In this document: in pieces, positions 9,980 through 20,142 of the stretch
Layout of the letters: the number at the start of each line of letters is the position of its first letter
Numbering within the stretch: position 1 is the first letter of the stretch
Assembly: GCA_035048495.1 (NCBI GenBank)
Contig: CM068553.1
Location: 13,517,190 to 13,581,189 of the forward strand
Direction of reading: 5' to 3'
DNA: 64,000 bases
Origin: Euptelea pleiosperma
Lineage: Eukaryota > Streptophyta > Magnoliopsida > Ranunculales > Eupteleaceae
Program-made: the position numbers and the translations under genes
The notes under the pieces: model-generated
Database searches by the model: none
Told to the model about the DNA's origin: nothing
The model's input: the letters and a program-made list of their open reading frames with translations, nothing else

Positions 9980-11425
9980 TTGCATACTCAAGTTCAAAAC
10001 CTCCCCAAAGGCGATCTTCCTGTTACTAATTTTCTCCAAAAAGCTAAGCTCATGGCTGGTCAACTTGCAGCCACAGGAAAACCCCTTGATACAAATGAGT
10101 TCAATGCTATCATATTCCGCAACCTAGGCAGTGATTATAGTGACATGCTCACCGCCATTTCTGCCAGACTTCAGCCTGTCTCATATCCTGAACTCCATAG
10201 CCTACTTGTAAGCCATGAAATTTGGCTTCAAGACAAGGAAGCGCATTCCTTAGTTCCTCCTTCTGCCAATGTGGCCTATCGTGGGTCAACATCAAGAAAC
10301 TTCAACAATAATCGAGCTCCACCAAATAATAATCGACCTACTTATCCTCGTTCTCAATCCAACAACCGGCCTTATAATACCAATTTTAATCCACGAAACC
10401 GTGGTCTCTTGCCAACCCCTGCAATTTTTCCAAATAGAGAAAATTGTCAAATTTGTAGGCTCTCAAATCACACGGCTGATCGATGTTACTATAGATATGA
10501 TCGACCCTCTAATGCCTCAGTCAATATTGCATCCTTTCCTGCTTCCTCAAATAATGATTTCAGTGATTGGTTCCCTGACATTGGAGCAACTTGCCATGTA
10601 ACTCCAGACCTTGCAAATCTCTCTATCTCCAACAACTACAATGGTTCAGATCAACTAAGAGTTGGACATGGTAATGGATTAAGTATTACTCATGTTGGTT
10701 CACCTTCTTTCTCTAATTATAATCGCTCCTTTCATTTATCAAATATTTTACATGTCCCTGATGTTACAAAACAACTTCTTTCAGTTCATCAATTCTCAAA
10801 AGATAATAGCTATTACTTTGAGTTTCACCCAACCTTTTTTGTTGTGAAGGACCAAACCACGCAAAAACCTCTACTTCGCGGGCTGAATGAAGGCGGCCTC
10901 TATAAGCTTCGTGATGTTGCAATTTGGAATAAAGATGTTGGCCCCATGGTTTTCCTAGGCGAACGTGCTACTCTCTCTTGTTGGCACTCGCGTTTGGGCC
11001 ATCCGCATCAACGTGTTCTTCATCAAATAATAAATGGCCACAAGCGTCCCTCGCTTCCTCCCAAGGAAATCACCGCTTGTACTGCTTGTTGCTTAGGGAA
11101 AATGTCAAAATTATCTCTTCCGCCCACTCATTCTATTAGTTCTCATCCATTAGAGCTGATATTTAGTGATGTATCGGGACCTTCCCCAACTCCATCAATT
11201 GAAGGCCATCGTTATTTTGTTTTATTTATTGATGATTTTTCAAAATATGTTTGGCTCTTTCCATTAATAGTACGTAAATCTGATGTGTGTGAAATATTTC
11301 TTAAATTTCAAGTCCAAGTTGAACGCCTTTTTACCTCAATCGGAGGAGAATTTCGTAAACTTACCTCTCATTTTGACAAATGTGGAATTACCCATCGGAT
11401 TAGTTGCCCACATATATACCCATGA
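9980..11425 (+). pseudogene. copia gag-protease-integrase, frame 1
   Basis: A 482-codon open stretch continuing gag after the Helitron. Zinc knuckle CQICRLSNHTADRC (CX2CX4HX4C, about residues 154-167); protease motif WFPDIGATCHVT, where DSGA/DTGA is expected, so the Ser/Thr is Ile; GAG-pre-integrase with WHSRLGHP and CTACCLGK (HHCC); integrase core with the first Asp in LIFSDVSGP and IDDFSKYVW. The second integrase Asp is lost: TSIGGEF stands where a TDNGGEF-like motif is expected. A 4-bp-type insertion near 11410 shifts the frame and ends it at 11425. Confidence 0.9.
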
Positions 11426-12153
11426 ACAAAATGGAACAGCGGAGAGAAAGATCCGTCACATCACTGAAACGTGTCTAACTCTCCTTGCTCATGGATCCAT
11501 ACCCAAAAATTATTGGCACTTTACTTTAGACATATCTGTTTTCCTCATCAACCGGATGCCTACCACAGTTCTTCAAGGCAAATCTTCCCTTCAAGTTCTC
11601 TTTAATCAATCTCCTAATTATTCTTTTCTAAAAGTTTTTGGTTGCTTAGTCTTCCCCTATCTTAGACCTTACAATAAGAACAAATTCGATTTCCATTCTC
11701 TTCCTGTATTTTCTTGGGTTACAGTCCTAATCATCATGGATATCGGTGCTTAGATCCAAAATCTGGCCGGATATACATTGTATGGCATGCACGCTTTAAT
11801 GAGGAATCCTTTCCTTTATCTCCCTCTAACTCATCTATGCTGTGGTGCCCACAAGATCTACCACGTGGCCAATTTCTTTTGCCCGTAGAGTTGCCGCATT
11901 CAGCACGTGAAGAAAGGGTATCTCCACTTGGTAATTTCTGCCTTCCTAATTCTTCTCTACCATTAAATCCATCTTTATCACCTTCTAAACATAACAGTCC
12001 ACCAAATCTTTCTCCAAATCTAAATTCCAATTATTCCAATTTAAATTCCCAATCATCTCCCACCAACACCTCCATTAATGGTAATATATCTCCTACCTCC
12101 CAAATTAACCACTCACACAATATTGCAACCATATCTCCCCTTCCCATCCAAGA
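11409..12153 (+). pseudogene. copia integrase C-terminal part and linker, two shifted frames
   Basis: After the frameshift the next frame gives THEQNGTAERKIRHITET (third acidic residue of integrase) and FLINRMPTTVLQGKSS, running to 11753. A second shift near 11715 leads to FLGYSPNHHGYRCLDPKSGR and a Ser/Pro/Asn-rich linker ending PLPIQD at 12153. The Helitron at 12154 interrupts here, and the linker resumes at 13673 in frame. Confidence 0.85.
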
Positions 12154-13672
12154 CTAGGAATTAATAGCACGTGCTTTGCACGGGCATAGTAAAAATAATT
12201 ATATGAAAATAATATTTAACAGTAAAAATCCATTATTTAGTGAATGTTCATCTGATTTTGTATGCCACATCTAACGTGAAAGAGATGAATAAACGTATAT
12301 ACATATTTTGACAAAAATGTGGAGTTGCATAACTACCAACAAAAGAATAGAGATTAGGGACTCACATGTCTTAGAAGACTCAGATTGCTACCATATATTC
12401 TTTCCATAAGTGGTCCCACTAAGATTTTCAGTAACTAAAATCAAAATAGTTTTATATAGCAGATTTGCTTCCAAATGAAAAAAAAATTACCTTTCAAAAT
12501 AAAGAACTTAAAATGAATCCCTCTCAAATTCTTTGATTTGACGCCTTATTTTGTGATATACTCCTTCAACAAAGCTATTCGACTGCACACTTAACAAATC
12601 AAATGAACTTAAATAAAGCTTAACAAAAATGAAAAAATTACAAAAACTCTCATTCGAATCTAGAAAATCTAACCTTGAAAGATCGTCACTAAGAGATAGA
12701 AGAAACTATAGCGTTCCTATACGAAGATTCGACGTGTTGAACTGCAAGATTAAAGAAATAAAGTTACAAAAATCAAATAAAAATCAAAAAATTAAAATTT
12801 ATCGATTTTTACTAACATATTTGATTTGAAAAATAAAAAACTGAGAGAGGTTTTGGTTTGCTTACCATGTCGAGAGGAATGTCAAAAAAATACTTGGTGA
12901 TTGCTTCATACAAATGGTTCCACAGATACAGAGCGAACATTGGAAAAAAATATAAAAAATTAAGAAAAATGAAGAAGATAAAATCTATTGTTACCTTTGG
13001 ATTGAGAAATTAAAGAAGAGAGAACCAAATGCGACGTTTTTCTTGTGATGCAGAAGTTGAATGTAAAAGAGAGTTAGAGATTCTTTAAGAGTTTCAGAAG
13101 GAGAAGTATAGTGATAGTTATGGACGAAGATGGAAATGTTTTAGGTTATAGACGTTTCAGGAAAGGGAAAGGTTTTAGGCGTTTATAATTTTAGAATGTT
13201 ATATTGTCAAATTTTTAATAAAAGAATAAATAGTTATGTTATTATTTTTTTACAAACTTTAATTAGGAAATGATACGTTTTGGGAATGGGAGACATAAAT
13301 AGAAGATGGAGAGGTGAGTTAGAATTGGAAAGAGTTGTTGTCGTTTTTGGAAGGGAGAGGCATAAATGGAAGATTGATGGGGGCGGTGGATATGTAAAGT
13401 TTTTATTACGTTTTCTTTAATGAGATTTTGGAAAGACAATTTTTATAGAATGGAGAAGAGATTGCGTATTAATAAGGGTATTTTTGGTAAAAAAAAAACC
13501 TTGGGAATTAAAAAGATTGAGAGATAATTTAAGAATTAATAAAGAAATTAAAGAGAGGGAGAGTGACATAATTGGAAAGAGAGATGTTTTGTGCAGGGGT
13601 GTTTTTGGGATAAACTAAAAAGCTTGAGAAAGCGCCACCTCAGCAGGGTCGAGCTTTAGTATAGATAATAGA
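12154..13672 (-). mobile_element. Helitron, 1519 bp, non-autonomous
   Basis: On the minus strand it begins TCTATTATCTATACTAAAGC (at 13672) and ends CTAG (at 12154). Just before the end is the hairpin GCCCGTGC-AAA-GCACGTGC, about 9 bases upstream of CTAG. The flanks are A (12153) and T (13673), with no duplication. Joining the flanks restores a GAT codon and the copia linker frame. There are no helicase motifs; the interior is AT-rich, with one chance 66-codon open frame near 12629-12829. Confidence 0.85.
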
Positions 13673-14364
13673 TAGCAATAATACCCTTACGGTTACTAAC
13701 CCCAATGGTCTGGATTTAGTGGATTTGGCAGGTAATCAAGAAGGAAACCCAAGCCAAGGGCGTTACCATTCAAAGTGTGTCAGTTCATGCAAAATCCCAC
13801 CACCGAGCATTGGAAAGCAGTCAAAAGAATCCTCGGCTACCTCAAGAAAACTATATCCCACGGCCTTTTTCTCTACAAATCACCATTACATGATATGGAT
13901 TCAGTGATGCAGATTGGGCCGGATGTCCAGGCGACCGCCGATCAACTGGAGGTTTTGCAAACTATCTCGGCAGCAACTTAGTATCATGGTCTACCAAAAA
14001 GCAACACACAGTTACTAGGTCCTCGACTGAAGCAGAATACCGCGTTGTTGCAAATACTACAGCTGAGATTATTTGGCTTCAATCCTTACTCAATGAACTT
14101 GTTATCCAGACCTCTACCTCACCAACATTGTGGTGTGACAACTTGGGTACAACGTATCTTTGTGCCAATCTGATCTTTCATGCCCGAGCTAAGCATGTGG
14201 AGATCGATTATAATTTTGTTCGTGATCAAGTATCTGCAGGACATCTTCATGTGAAATTTCTCTCCACAAAAGATCAACTTGCCGACATAATGATAAAGCC
14301 ACTCAGTACAACCCGACTCCACTTCATCAGAGACAAGCTGAGAGTTCAAGAAGGCTCAGCTTGA
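13673..14364 (+). pseudogene. copia linker and RNase H remnant; reverse transcriptase deleted
   Basis: After a short linker (to about 13735) the sequence jumps to the end of RT/RNase H. It reads VCQFMQNPTTEHWKAVKRIL (13775 onward), then after a frameshift near 13905 [41 protein letters not shown] and LADIMIKPL, ending in a stop at 14364. The three RNase H acidic residues (SDAD, TEAE, CDN) are visible. The RT domain, about 250 codons in copia elements, is missing, so the element could only move in trans. Confidence 0.85.
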
Positions 14365-14371
14365 GGGGGCG
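14361..14371 (+). promoter_or_regulatory. Polypurine tract
   Basis: TTGAGGGGGCG lies immediately 5' of the 3' LTR, the expected plus-strand primer position. Confidence 0.85.
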
Positions 14372-14575
14372 TATCAGCACTCCTTGATTCTAGCACTCTT
14401 GCAACCATTACAAATCCCTTCATTGCAGCTGTAACCACTCCCTGATTCTAGCTCCCCCCGATTCTAGCACTCTTGCAATTACTTGTTTCTTTTGAACTTT
14501 GTAACTGTAGACATTTATGCATATAAATATAGAGAACCTCAACACCATTCTGTGTGAGGGAATTCATATCTTATA
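14372..14575 (+). repeat. 3' LTR of the copia element
   Basis: 204 bp, same start (TATCAGCACTCC) and end (CATATCTTATA) as the 5' LTR. It is followed by GACCC, the right copy of the target duplication. Confidence 0.9.
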
Positions 14576-14924
14576 GACCCAAACAAAACAGTCTGACAAA
14601 TCTAACACTAAGGGATTTCTAGCCTTTTTTTCTAATAAGAGAAGGACGTGAAATTAAGCTTCGTCACTTAAAATACCAAAAAAAAAAACAAAAAAAAAAA
14701 AGAAAATCAAGCTTATCATCTTATTGTGATGATACCTTACACACTGTAAATTACATCGTATTTTTTTCTTGAAAATTGAAAATATTAGCAGTGGTGCTTG
14801 CTTACTCAAATCTCAACAATCACACAACAAGGCCTCGTATGGGCCCACTCAAACAAATTCAAATTACTCGTACATATAATAATATCTTAAGCCTAAATAC
14901 TCTAAACCTTATGTCATCAGCAAA
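14576..14924 (-). repeat. Repeat unit copy 3: 3' flank of the intact BAHD gene
   Basis: Homologous to 5822-6165 and 5246-5574, with CTAAGGGATTTCT at 14608, A-rich stretch variants, then the 3' untranslated/flanking sequence of the BAHD gene on the minus strand. Its left edge carries the right half of the copia target site. Confidence 0.75.
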
Positions 14925-16310
14925 TCAAAGAGCATTAAGACCATTAATGAACGCAGAAGCAAAAGCATCCATTTCGTTCTTGTTGCGAACCAAACTAAAC
15001 TCCACCCCACCATCTCCTTTACTGCTCTCTGACAGAGAAATACCTCCGGTTACGTCGGTCGATTTCAACTCCACCTTCTTCGGTCTTCCCCATCCAAAAT
15101 CCACATCGTACCACCCGTACCGAGTTAGCCCGGTAACCGTAACAAGTCCCCTCGTCTCTGGAGAAAGCGCGTGTGAAAGCCACCCCTCTGCATCTCTCGT
15201 AACTCCATTGTCAAGTCCTTTAATCGCCTCTTTAATCGCATCGACTGCGAAGGTGATCCCATCTTCTCCCATTATATCACTCCTCTCCGCGTTTACTGTA
15301 CATAACTTGACACAGTTACCAAAGTACATTGCAGGGATCGGAGGGTCTAATCGCGCCCTGCAATCCACGGTAAAGCGAATGTAGACCTTATTATCACTAC
15401 TACCATCTTGCTCCGCTTTAACCATGCAAACCCATATATAGGCGCACATCAGCACGAAGGTCGATATGTAAAATGGTGGTGCCTCTTCGCCATCCTTCTT
15501 GCGTCGAGCCAAGACCCATTGCTTGAGCCTCGCAACGTCAGCTCGATCCAACTCGAATGTGGCTCGAACAAAAGTGGCTGGAGGTCTAATATCCAAGACC
15601 TTAAAGTTTCGGTTAGAATCGGACTCAGAATGGATGAATTGGCAATTGATTAACTCCTTCAAGTATATCGACTCGATTTCAGCCGGGTCCTTGATCATAG
15701 TCCTGTCAAAGAAAGGTAGCGACTCGGTTAACAAAGATATGTCTCCTAATCTAAAAACCGAAGCCCACAACTTCATGATCTCTATAGCCGTTCTTCCGTC
15801 AGAGACTGCATGGTGTGTTGTGATTCCAATGCATATGCCGGAATTCGAGAACAGGGTGAGTTGCACCGACAGCACTGGGACTAGTGTGCCGGTTACCGGC
15901 AAGGGAGAGACGAGAGGATGGGTCTCATTCGCATAACGTACATTGTTGCTTAAGAGATAGTTGAAATCGCTATCAGACTCGGCCACGGTTACAGACACTG
16001 AGTCACCTTCAAGGCAACGGATCACAGGTTTATCAAATTCGGGTGACCATGTCAGATTTCCAGCTAGAGGGTAGAAGTGTTGGAGGGCGAGGGAGAGTGA
16101 ATGTTTGAGTTGGGGAAGGAGAGAGTCTGTGAAGTGAGTCTTTGAGATGGGTAAGTTGTAGAAGTAAAGACATTGCGAGGGTGGCATGTGTGTCCATAGC
16201 AGATCGAAGAAGGTGAGAGGAAGAGAAGTTTCGATGACTGAGCCTGGTGGTGGAGACACTCGGCAAAGCTCGAGCACCTTCACTGTGTCTAAGTGAGATG
16301 ACGACCCCAT
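14925..16310 (-). CDS. BAHD acyltransferase (anthocyanin/phenolic-glucoside malonyltransferase-like)
   Basis: An intronless 461-codon gene, a usual BAHD length. The minus-strand frame is open back to a TTG at 16337, but the first ATG is at 16310 and gives MGSSSHLDTVKVLELCRVSP. Catalytic HxxxD is H167-A-V-S-D171, the structural DFGWG motif is at 404-408, and YFGNC at 329-333 marks the flavonoid/anthocyanin acyltransferase clade. BAHD enzymes are cytosolic and transfer an acyl group from acyl-CoA to a hydroxyl or amine; malonyl-CoA and a phenolic glycoside are inferred from the clade, not proven. All key residues are present, so it looks functional. Truncated copies of its 3' end lie downstream (5575, 6166). 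Confidence 0.9.
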   Translation of the reverse strand: MGSSSHLDTVKVLELCRVSPPPGSVIETSLPLTFFDLLWTHMPPSQCLYFYNLPISKTHFTDSLLPQLKHSLSLALQHFYPLAGNLTWSPEFDKPVIRCLEGDSVSVTVAESDSDFNYLLSNNVRYANETHPLVSPLPVTGTLVPVLSVQLTLFSNSGICIGITTHHAVSDGRTAIEIMKLWASVFRLGDISLLTESLPFFDRTMIKDPAEIESIYLKELINCQFIHSESDSNRNFKVLDIRPPATFVRATFELDRADVARLKQWVLARRKKDGEEAPPFYISTFVLMCAYIWVCMVKAEQDGSSDNKVYIRFTVDCRARLDPPIPAMYFGNCVKLCTVNAERSDIMGEDGITFAVDAIKEAIKGLDNGVTRDAEGWLSHALSPETRGLVTVTGLTRYGWYDVDFGWGRPKKVELKSTDVTGGISLSESSKGDGGVEFSLVRNKNEMDAFASAFINGLNAL

Positions 16311-16383
16311 ATCAGGGAGAGAGAGAGAGAATAGCAAGAATATGGAGGAGGTTGCAGTGCAGTAACAGCTCTCATTACAAAGG

Positions 16384-16391
16384 TTTAAATA
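16384..16391 (-). promoter_or_regulatory. Putative TATA box of the BAHD gene
   Basis: TATTTAAA on the minus strand, about 75 bp upstream of the ATG at 16310, followed by a CT/GA-rich leader. Spacing and leader composition fit a plant core promoter. Only this motif supports the call. Confidence 0.4.
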
Positions 16392-16616
16392 ACACCCAAG
16401 GTGTCATCGTGATTCCCACCAAATAAATCCCAAAGACCACACCACACAAATTTCAAAGAACATCCAACGGTTTGAACATTACTATATTTCCTTATTTTCT
16501 TTTCAATTACCACTCGCATCCACTAGTCTTTTTTTTAGTGCACCGTCAACGCCATGAGATATTACCACGTGGATCTGTGTAGAGAGCACTGGGAGAACAA
16601 AATTCGTGGTTGGCAC

Positions 16617-16992
16617 CAAGGTTTAAAAGGGGCCGTTATAACGGTATAACAACGGACTGGGGCGTTATCATTTTTTCTGTTATAAGGAATTGTATCGCTC
16701 AGGAGCACAAATGGAAAATAATGGAAAAGAACGGAAATAACGGAGATATGGCTCTGAAATTCAAATTTTGAAATTTGAATTTCAAAATTTCAAAAACGAA
16801 AAAAAAAAAAAAAAAAGGAATATAACGAAAATAACTAACAAATAAGATAAAATAACTGCGTTTTTTCACTATTTTTTTCCAGAAAATAACGGCCGTTGTA
16901 ACAATTGCCGTTATTTTCGATATAACAGGGGAAATTCGAATCCGTTATAACGGCCGTTATTTTCGTTACAACGGCCGTTTTTTTTAAGCCAT
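16617..16992. mobile_element. Mutator-type (MULE) MITE, 376 bp
   Basis: Ends CAAGGTTTAAAAGGGGCCGT and, reversed, ATGGCTTAAAAAAAACGGCC. The 9-bp flanks GGTTGGCAC (16608-16616) and GGTTAGCAC (16993-17001) match at 8 of 9. The interior has CCGTTATAACGG palindromes and ATAACGGAAATAAC-type repeats. It has no coding capacity and lies a few hundred bases upstream of the BAHD gene. The element at 57706-58112 shares its termini. Confidence 0.75.
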
Positions 16993-17194
16993 GGTTAGCA
17001 CTTAGCACAAGGTTTCAAGCCTTTTCACAAGTTGACTTTTTTGCTTTCGGTAAATGTCTTTCTATTGGGAACACGGTACTTGAATAAAAATACTCGAACA
17101 AACAGTCCATTTCATTTTTGCATTTTGGGTTAGGTAGGTTACGTCCATTTCATATTTTCTTTTACTTAGTTTTTTGGGTAGGTAGGTTGGGTCG

Positions 17195-17393
17195 GTCTAG
17201 TATGCAACCATTTGCATACTTAAACGTATGCAAACATTGTATCCATCATTGAATGCTCATTGAAAAACGTGTTCTTAATTTATAAAATATATTTTTTTGA
17301 AAATATTGAAATAACACATTTTTCAAGGGACATCCAACAGTACTGACAATGTTTCGTACTTTTAAGTATGTAAATGGTTGCAGACTAAATTTG
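17195..17393. mobile_element. Small inverted-repeat MITE, copy 1
   Basis: About 200 bp with ~40-bp inverted ends (TATGCAACCATTTGCATACT and its near complement near 17350-17383). A second, opposite-orientation copy with the same outer bases is at 35945-36109. The superfamily is undetermined because no clean target duplication was found. Confidence 0.65.
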
Positions 17394-17571
17394 TGGGCTA
17401 GTGGACTTTTTGAATAAATCCTTTTTATTATTGAGAATGGATAAGACCCTAGCAAACTTCCTCCTTGTTTCCCTGCACTAGCTATCTTTTAGATCTTAAA
17501 TCACTGGGAAGGTGAGATGCATATACGAATTTTAATTTTTTTTTATTTTTAGAGGGACAACATATATATTA

Positions 17572-18321
17572 CGAAAAATTTTCGAAACGAACCCAAGTTT
17601 AAGGGTATTTTCTAAAAAGAACCGTATTTTTAGAAATTTGTCAAAACAAACCTAGGACGCCAAATCATTTGGCGTATGCTCAAAAAATATTTTAATGGCA
17701 GATTTGCCCTTGTCCTGTTGCCTGAAAAATGTCAAATCATTGTCAGATGCCATACTGTTTGGCGACGGTTATTAACAGTCGCCAAACCGTTCGGCGTCGG
17801 CTATTAAATGTCGCCAAACTGTTTGGCGACTTTTAATAGCATACGCCGAACGGTTTGGCGATTGTTAATAACCGTCGCCGAACGGTTCGGCGACTGTTAA
17901 TAACCATCGCCAAACAGTTTCGCGTCTGACGGTGATTTGACTTTTTTTTTTCATAATTTTGGTGTACACACAAAGATAAATCAATGGCTGATTTTTGGTG
18001 ATCTGAAATTTCTAACGTCATCAAACATGAGTCTCACGTTAACACAGTAAAAATAAATGCCTAACAGTATGGCGTATCACTTTATGAACCGCCAAACGGT
18101 TTGGCGGTTCATAAAGTGATACGCCATACCGTTTGGCGACGTATAACAACATACGCCTAACCATTTGGCGTATCGTTTGAAGAGGGCAATTCAGCCATTT
18201 TAAAGTTTCGTGAGAATACGCCAAACGGTCCGGCGTCCTAGGTTTGTTTTGACAAATTTCAAAAAATACGGTTCTTTTTGTAAAATACCCTTAAACTTGG
18301 GTTTGTTTCGAAAATTTTCCG
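17572..18321. mobile_element. MULE-type foldback element with palindromic interior, 750 bp
   Basis: Terminal inverted repeats of about 105 bp (17572-17676 and 18217-18321) start CGAAAAATTTTCGAAAC and CGGAAAATTTTCGAAAC. The perfect 9-bp target duplication TATATATTA is at 17563-17571 and 18322-18330. The interior holds about a dozen copies of a 16-mer palindrome close to GCCAAACGGTTTGGCG, separated by 12-40 bp. No transposase is present; the open frames here are short and arise from the repeats. Confidence 0.85.
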
Positions 18322-18330
18322 TATATATTA

Positions 18331-18664
18331 TATAAGCATATATTTTAAAGATATAGAAAATTTTGAGAAATTTAATAAAAACATATAATACACGTATTAT
18401 ACACGATTAAATAAAAAATTTACAAAACCAAAATACCCATGCATACTACAAAATAAATGTAATTACCTATTAAATATTTGCCAAATTTTGAGTTTTTAAT
18501 TTTTTTTTTTAAAAAAAAAAAATGGTGTACGTATTTATGGCCCTTTTTTAATGTCAAAACTGAATTATAGCGAACTTTTCGCGTATTGAATTTATTTGGC
18601 ACGTAAAGAAATCACAAAGAAGGATCCAAATTGATGGCCAGCACCATGTTAATTAAAGAATTTC
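18331..18664. other. AT-rich spacer without recognised feature
   Basis: Long A/T runs, no open frame of interest and no repeat structure seen. Confidence 0.6.
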
Positions 18665-18790
18665 CATCCACTTGGTTGGGTGGTTGATGTCTACTTGTCC
18701 CTTGTGGTAGGTTAAGGGTTCGAATCTTCTCAACATGTGGAAGCGCCATCAGTAGCGAGGTCGCCCCAGTTTTCGTAATATATACGAAAT
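18665..18790 (+). mobile_element. Possible tRNA-derived SINE fragment
   Basis: A box-B match GGTTCGAATCT at 18717-18727 lies about 42 bp downstream of TGGTTGGGTGG, a weak box A. This spacing occurs in tRNA-like pol III promoters of plant SINEs. No cloverleaf, tail or target duplication was established. Confidence 0.35.
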
Positions 18791-19163
18791 CTATACATGC
18801 ACATGGTCCACTCTGTAACGGGAATAAAAAATCGAATTTGATACCCTTCAATTATCGTCGTCTTTACTATTATAATGCACACGACTCCTTCAAGGTCAGC
18901 ATCATTTTTTGCCATTAATATTTTTTTGTCAAAAAAGAATAGCAAATTTATTTATCAGTGAAAACTGAGTTCGTTGTCCCCTTCCTTCCCGGTCCGGCCA
19001 CAGTACAGCACCTGAACCCGAAGCTACGATCAGATCCAATGCTCCGCTGTAATATATGAATGGGCATATTTCAGTGACCTTAGAACTCTATCACCACGCA
19101 CACCGTACCGTGCTCTCTACTATTAATTCATAATATAATGGCTCTAATCTTACACATAATGCT

Positions 19164-19375
19164 TGCCACTAACCATGATTTTTAAGAAAACCGGGTAATG
19201 CCGCCCCAACCCCGTTACGTAAAATCCAATATATATTGTCATTATTGAGGTTATTTTGAAAAAAAAAACTAACCATTTTAAAATCATGATGCGACCCGTT
19301 ATAACAGACAAAAAGACATGACAAACGCTAAGTCGGGCATAATGTTACAACTAACCATTTTAAAATCATGCACTC
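19164..19375. mobile_element. MITE-like element related to the 16617 family
   Basis: The left end CTAACCATGATTTTTAAG and right end, reversed, TGCATGATTTTAAAATGG are similar, and the interior has CCCCAACCCCGTTACG and CCCGTTATAACAG as in the other family members. The right end motif also occurs internally near 19268. Boundaries are approximate. Confidence 0.45.
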
Positions 19376-19810
19376 AATAAACAAACCAAAACGCATCGTT
19401 TGGACCCATTCCAATCTAAAATAAGCGATATTTACTAAATTATTCATTCAATATCCATTGTTTTACTAAAATAATAGGAATAAAAGCGACATTTCAGTCA
19501 TCTCGAATATTTAGAAAAAACGAATACAAAATATATTCACGTATTCAATATTTATAATATACTAATTTTAGTAAACATGTATATGTAATTAATTTTCTTC
19601 ATTTACAACTAATAAATTATTTCCCAACTTATAAAATTGTGTGATCATGACATGGAGAAGTACATGCACTTGCTAAGTCATGATCTCGACAACTGTATAT
19701 ACAATTACAAGGCTTCATTTGGGCCCACTCAAAAATATAATATCGAGTCAATGGTAAAGTTTTGTTTGGCCGACTGCAAATGATTTTCAAATTAATGGAT
19801 AAGCATTTTC

Positions 19811-19880
19811 AGAAAAAAGTTAATAAATAAATAAATAATATTTCTAGAAAAAAGTTAATAAATAAATAAATAATATTTCT
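19811..19880. repeat. 35-bp perfect tandem duplication
   Basis: AGAAAAAAGTTAATAAATAA begins both identical 35-bp units (19811-19845 and 19846-19880). Neighbouring sequence up to 20142 is AT-rich without a gene. Confidence 0.9.
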
Positions 19881-20142
19881 AGTAAAATATTTCTTCAAAA
19901 ATGGCGATAAAGCTAGAGCTTCGTGGCAGCCTCTTTAGTGTTTGATCGTCCGGGGAAAATTAAAAAAAAAAATAAAAAAACAAATGAAGAATGCTAGCAA
20001 ATGTACTCTTGACGTGTTGCACACACGTACCATGACACCCATCGTCGACATCCGTCTTGGCTGAAGGTGTGCGTCTTGATTTATGACAAGTGTTTTGGTC
20101 ACACTAAGGTACGCACCCTTTAAAGACACAATGGACCTTGAA

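Larger units (their letters stand above)
7074..14575 (+). mobile_element. Ty1/copia LTR retrotransposon, defective, hosting two Helitrons
   Basis: Two 204-bp LTRs (7074-7277 and 14372-14575) differ at about 11 sites by my count. The flanking 5-bp duplication is AACCC/GACCC (7069-7073 and 14576-14580). Order inside: PBS, gag, protease, integrase, a large deletion of reverse transcriptase, RNase H and a polypurine tract. Protease-integrase-RT-RNase H order is diagnostic of copia. Several frameshifts and stops make it non-autonomous. Without the two Helitrons (2239 and 1519 bp) the element is about 3.7 kb. The empty-site sequence is visible in repeat copy 1 near 5819-5835. Confidence 0.9.

Noticed and set aside
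7308..14364. Intact copia polyprotein
   Set aside because: Frameshifts, stops, a lost integrase Asp, an altered protease motif and missing RT show that it is defective.
14776..15384. 202-codon plus-strand open frame over the BAHD gene
   Set aside because: It is antisense to the BAHD coding sequence, which carries all expected motifs.
17572..18321. CRISPR-like array (regular short repeats)
   Set aside because: The 16-mers are palindromic with irregular spacing, lie between transposon inverted repeats, and this is plant nuclear DNA.
18665..18790. tRNA gene
   Set aside because: Box-B-like sequence is present, but there is no cloverleaf, acceptor stem or proper A box; at most a SINE relic.
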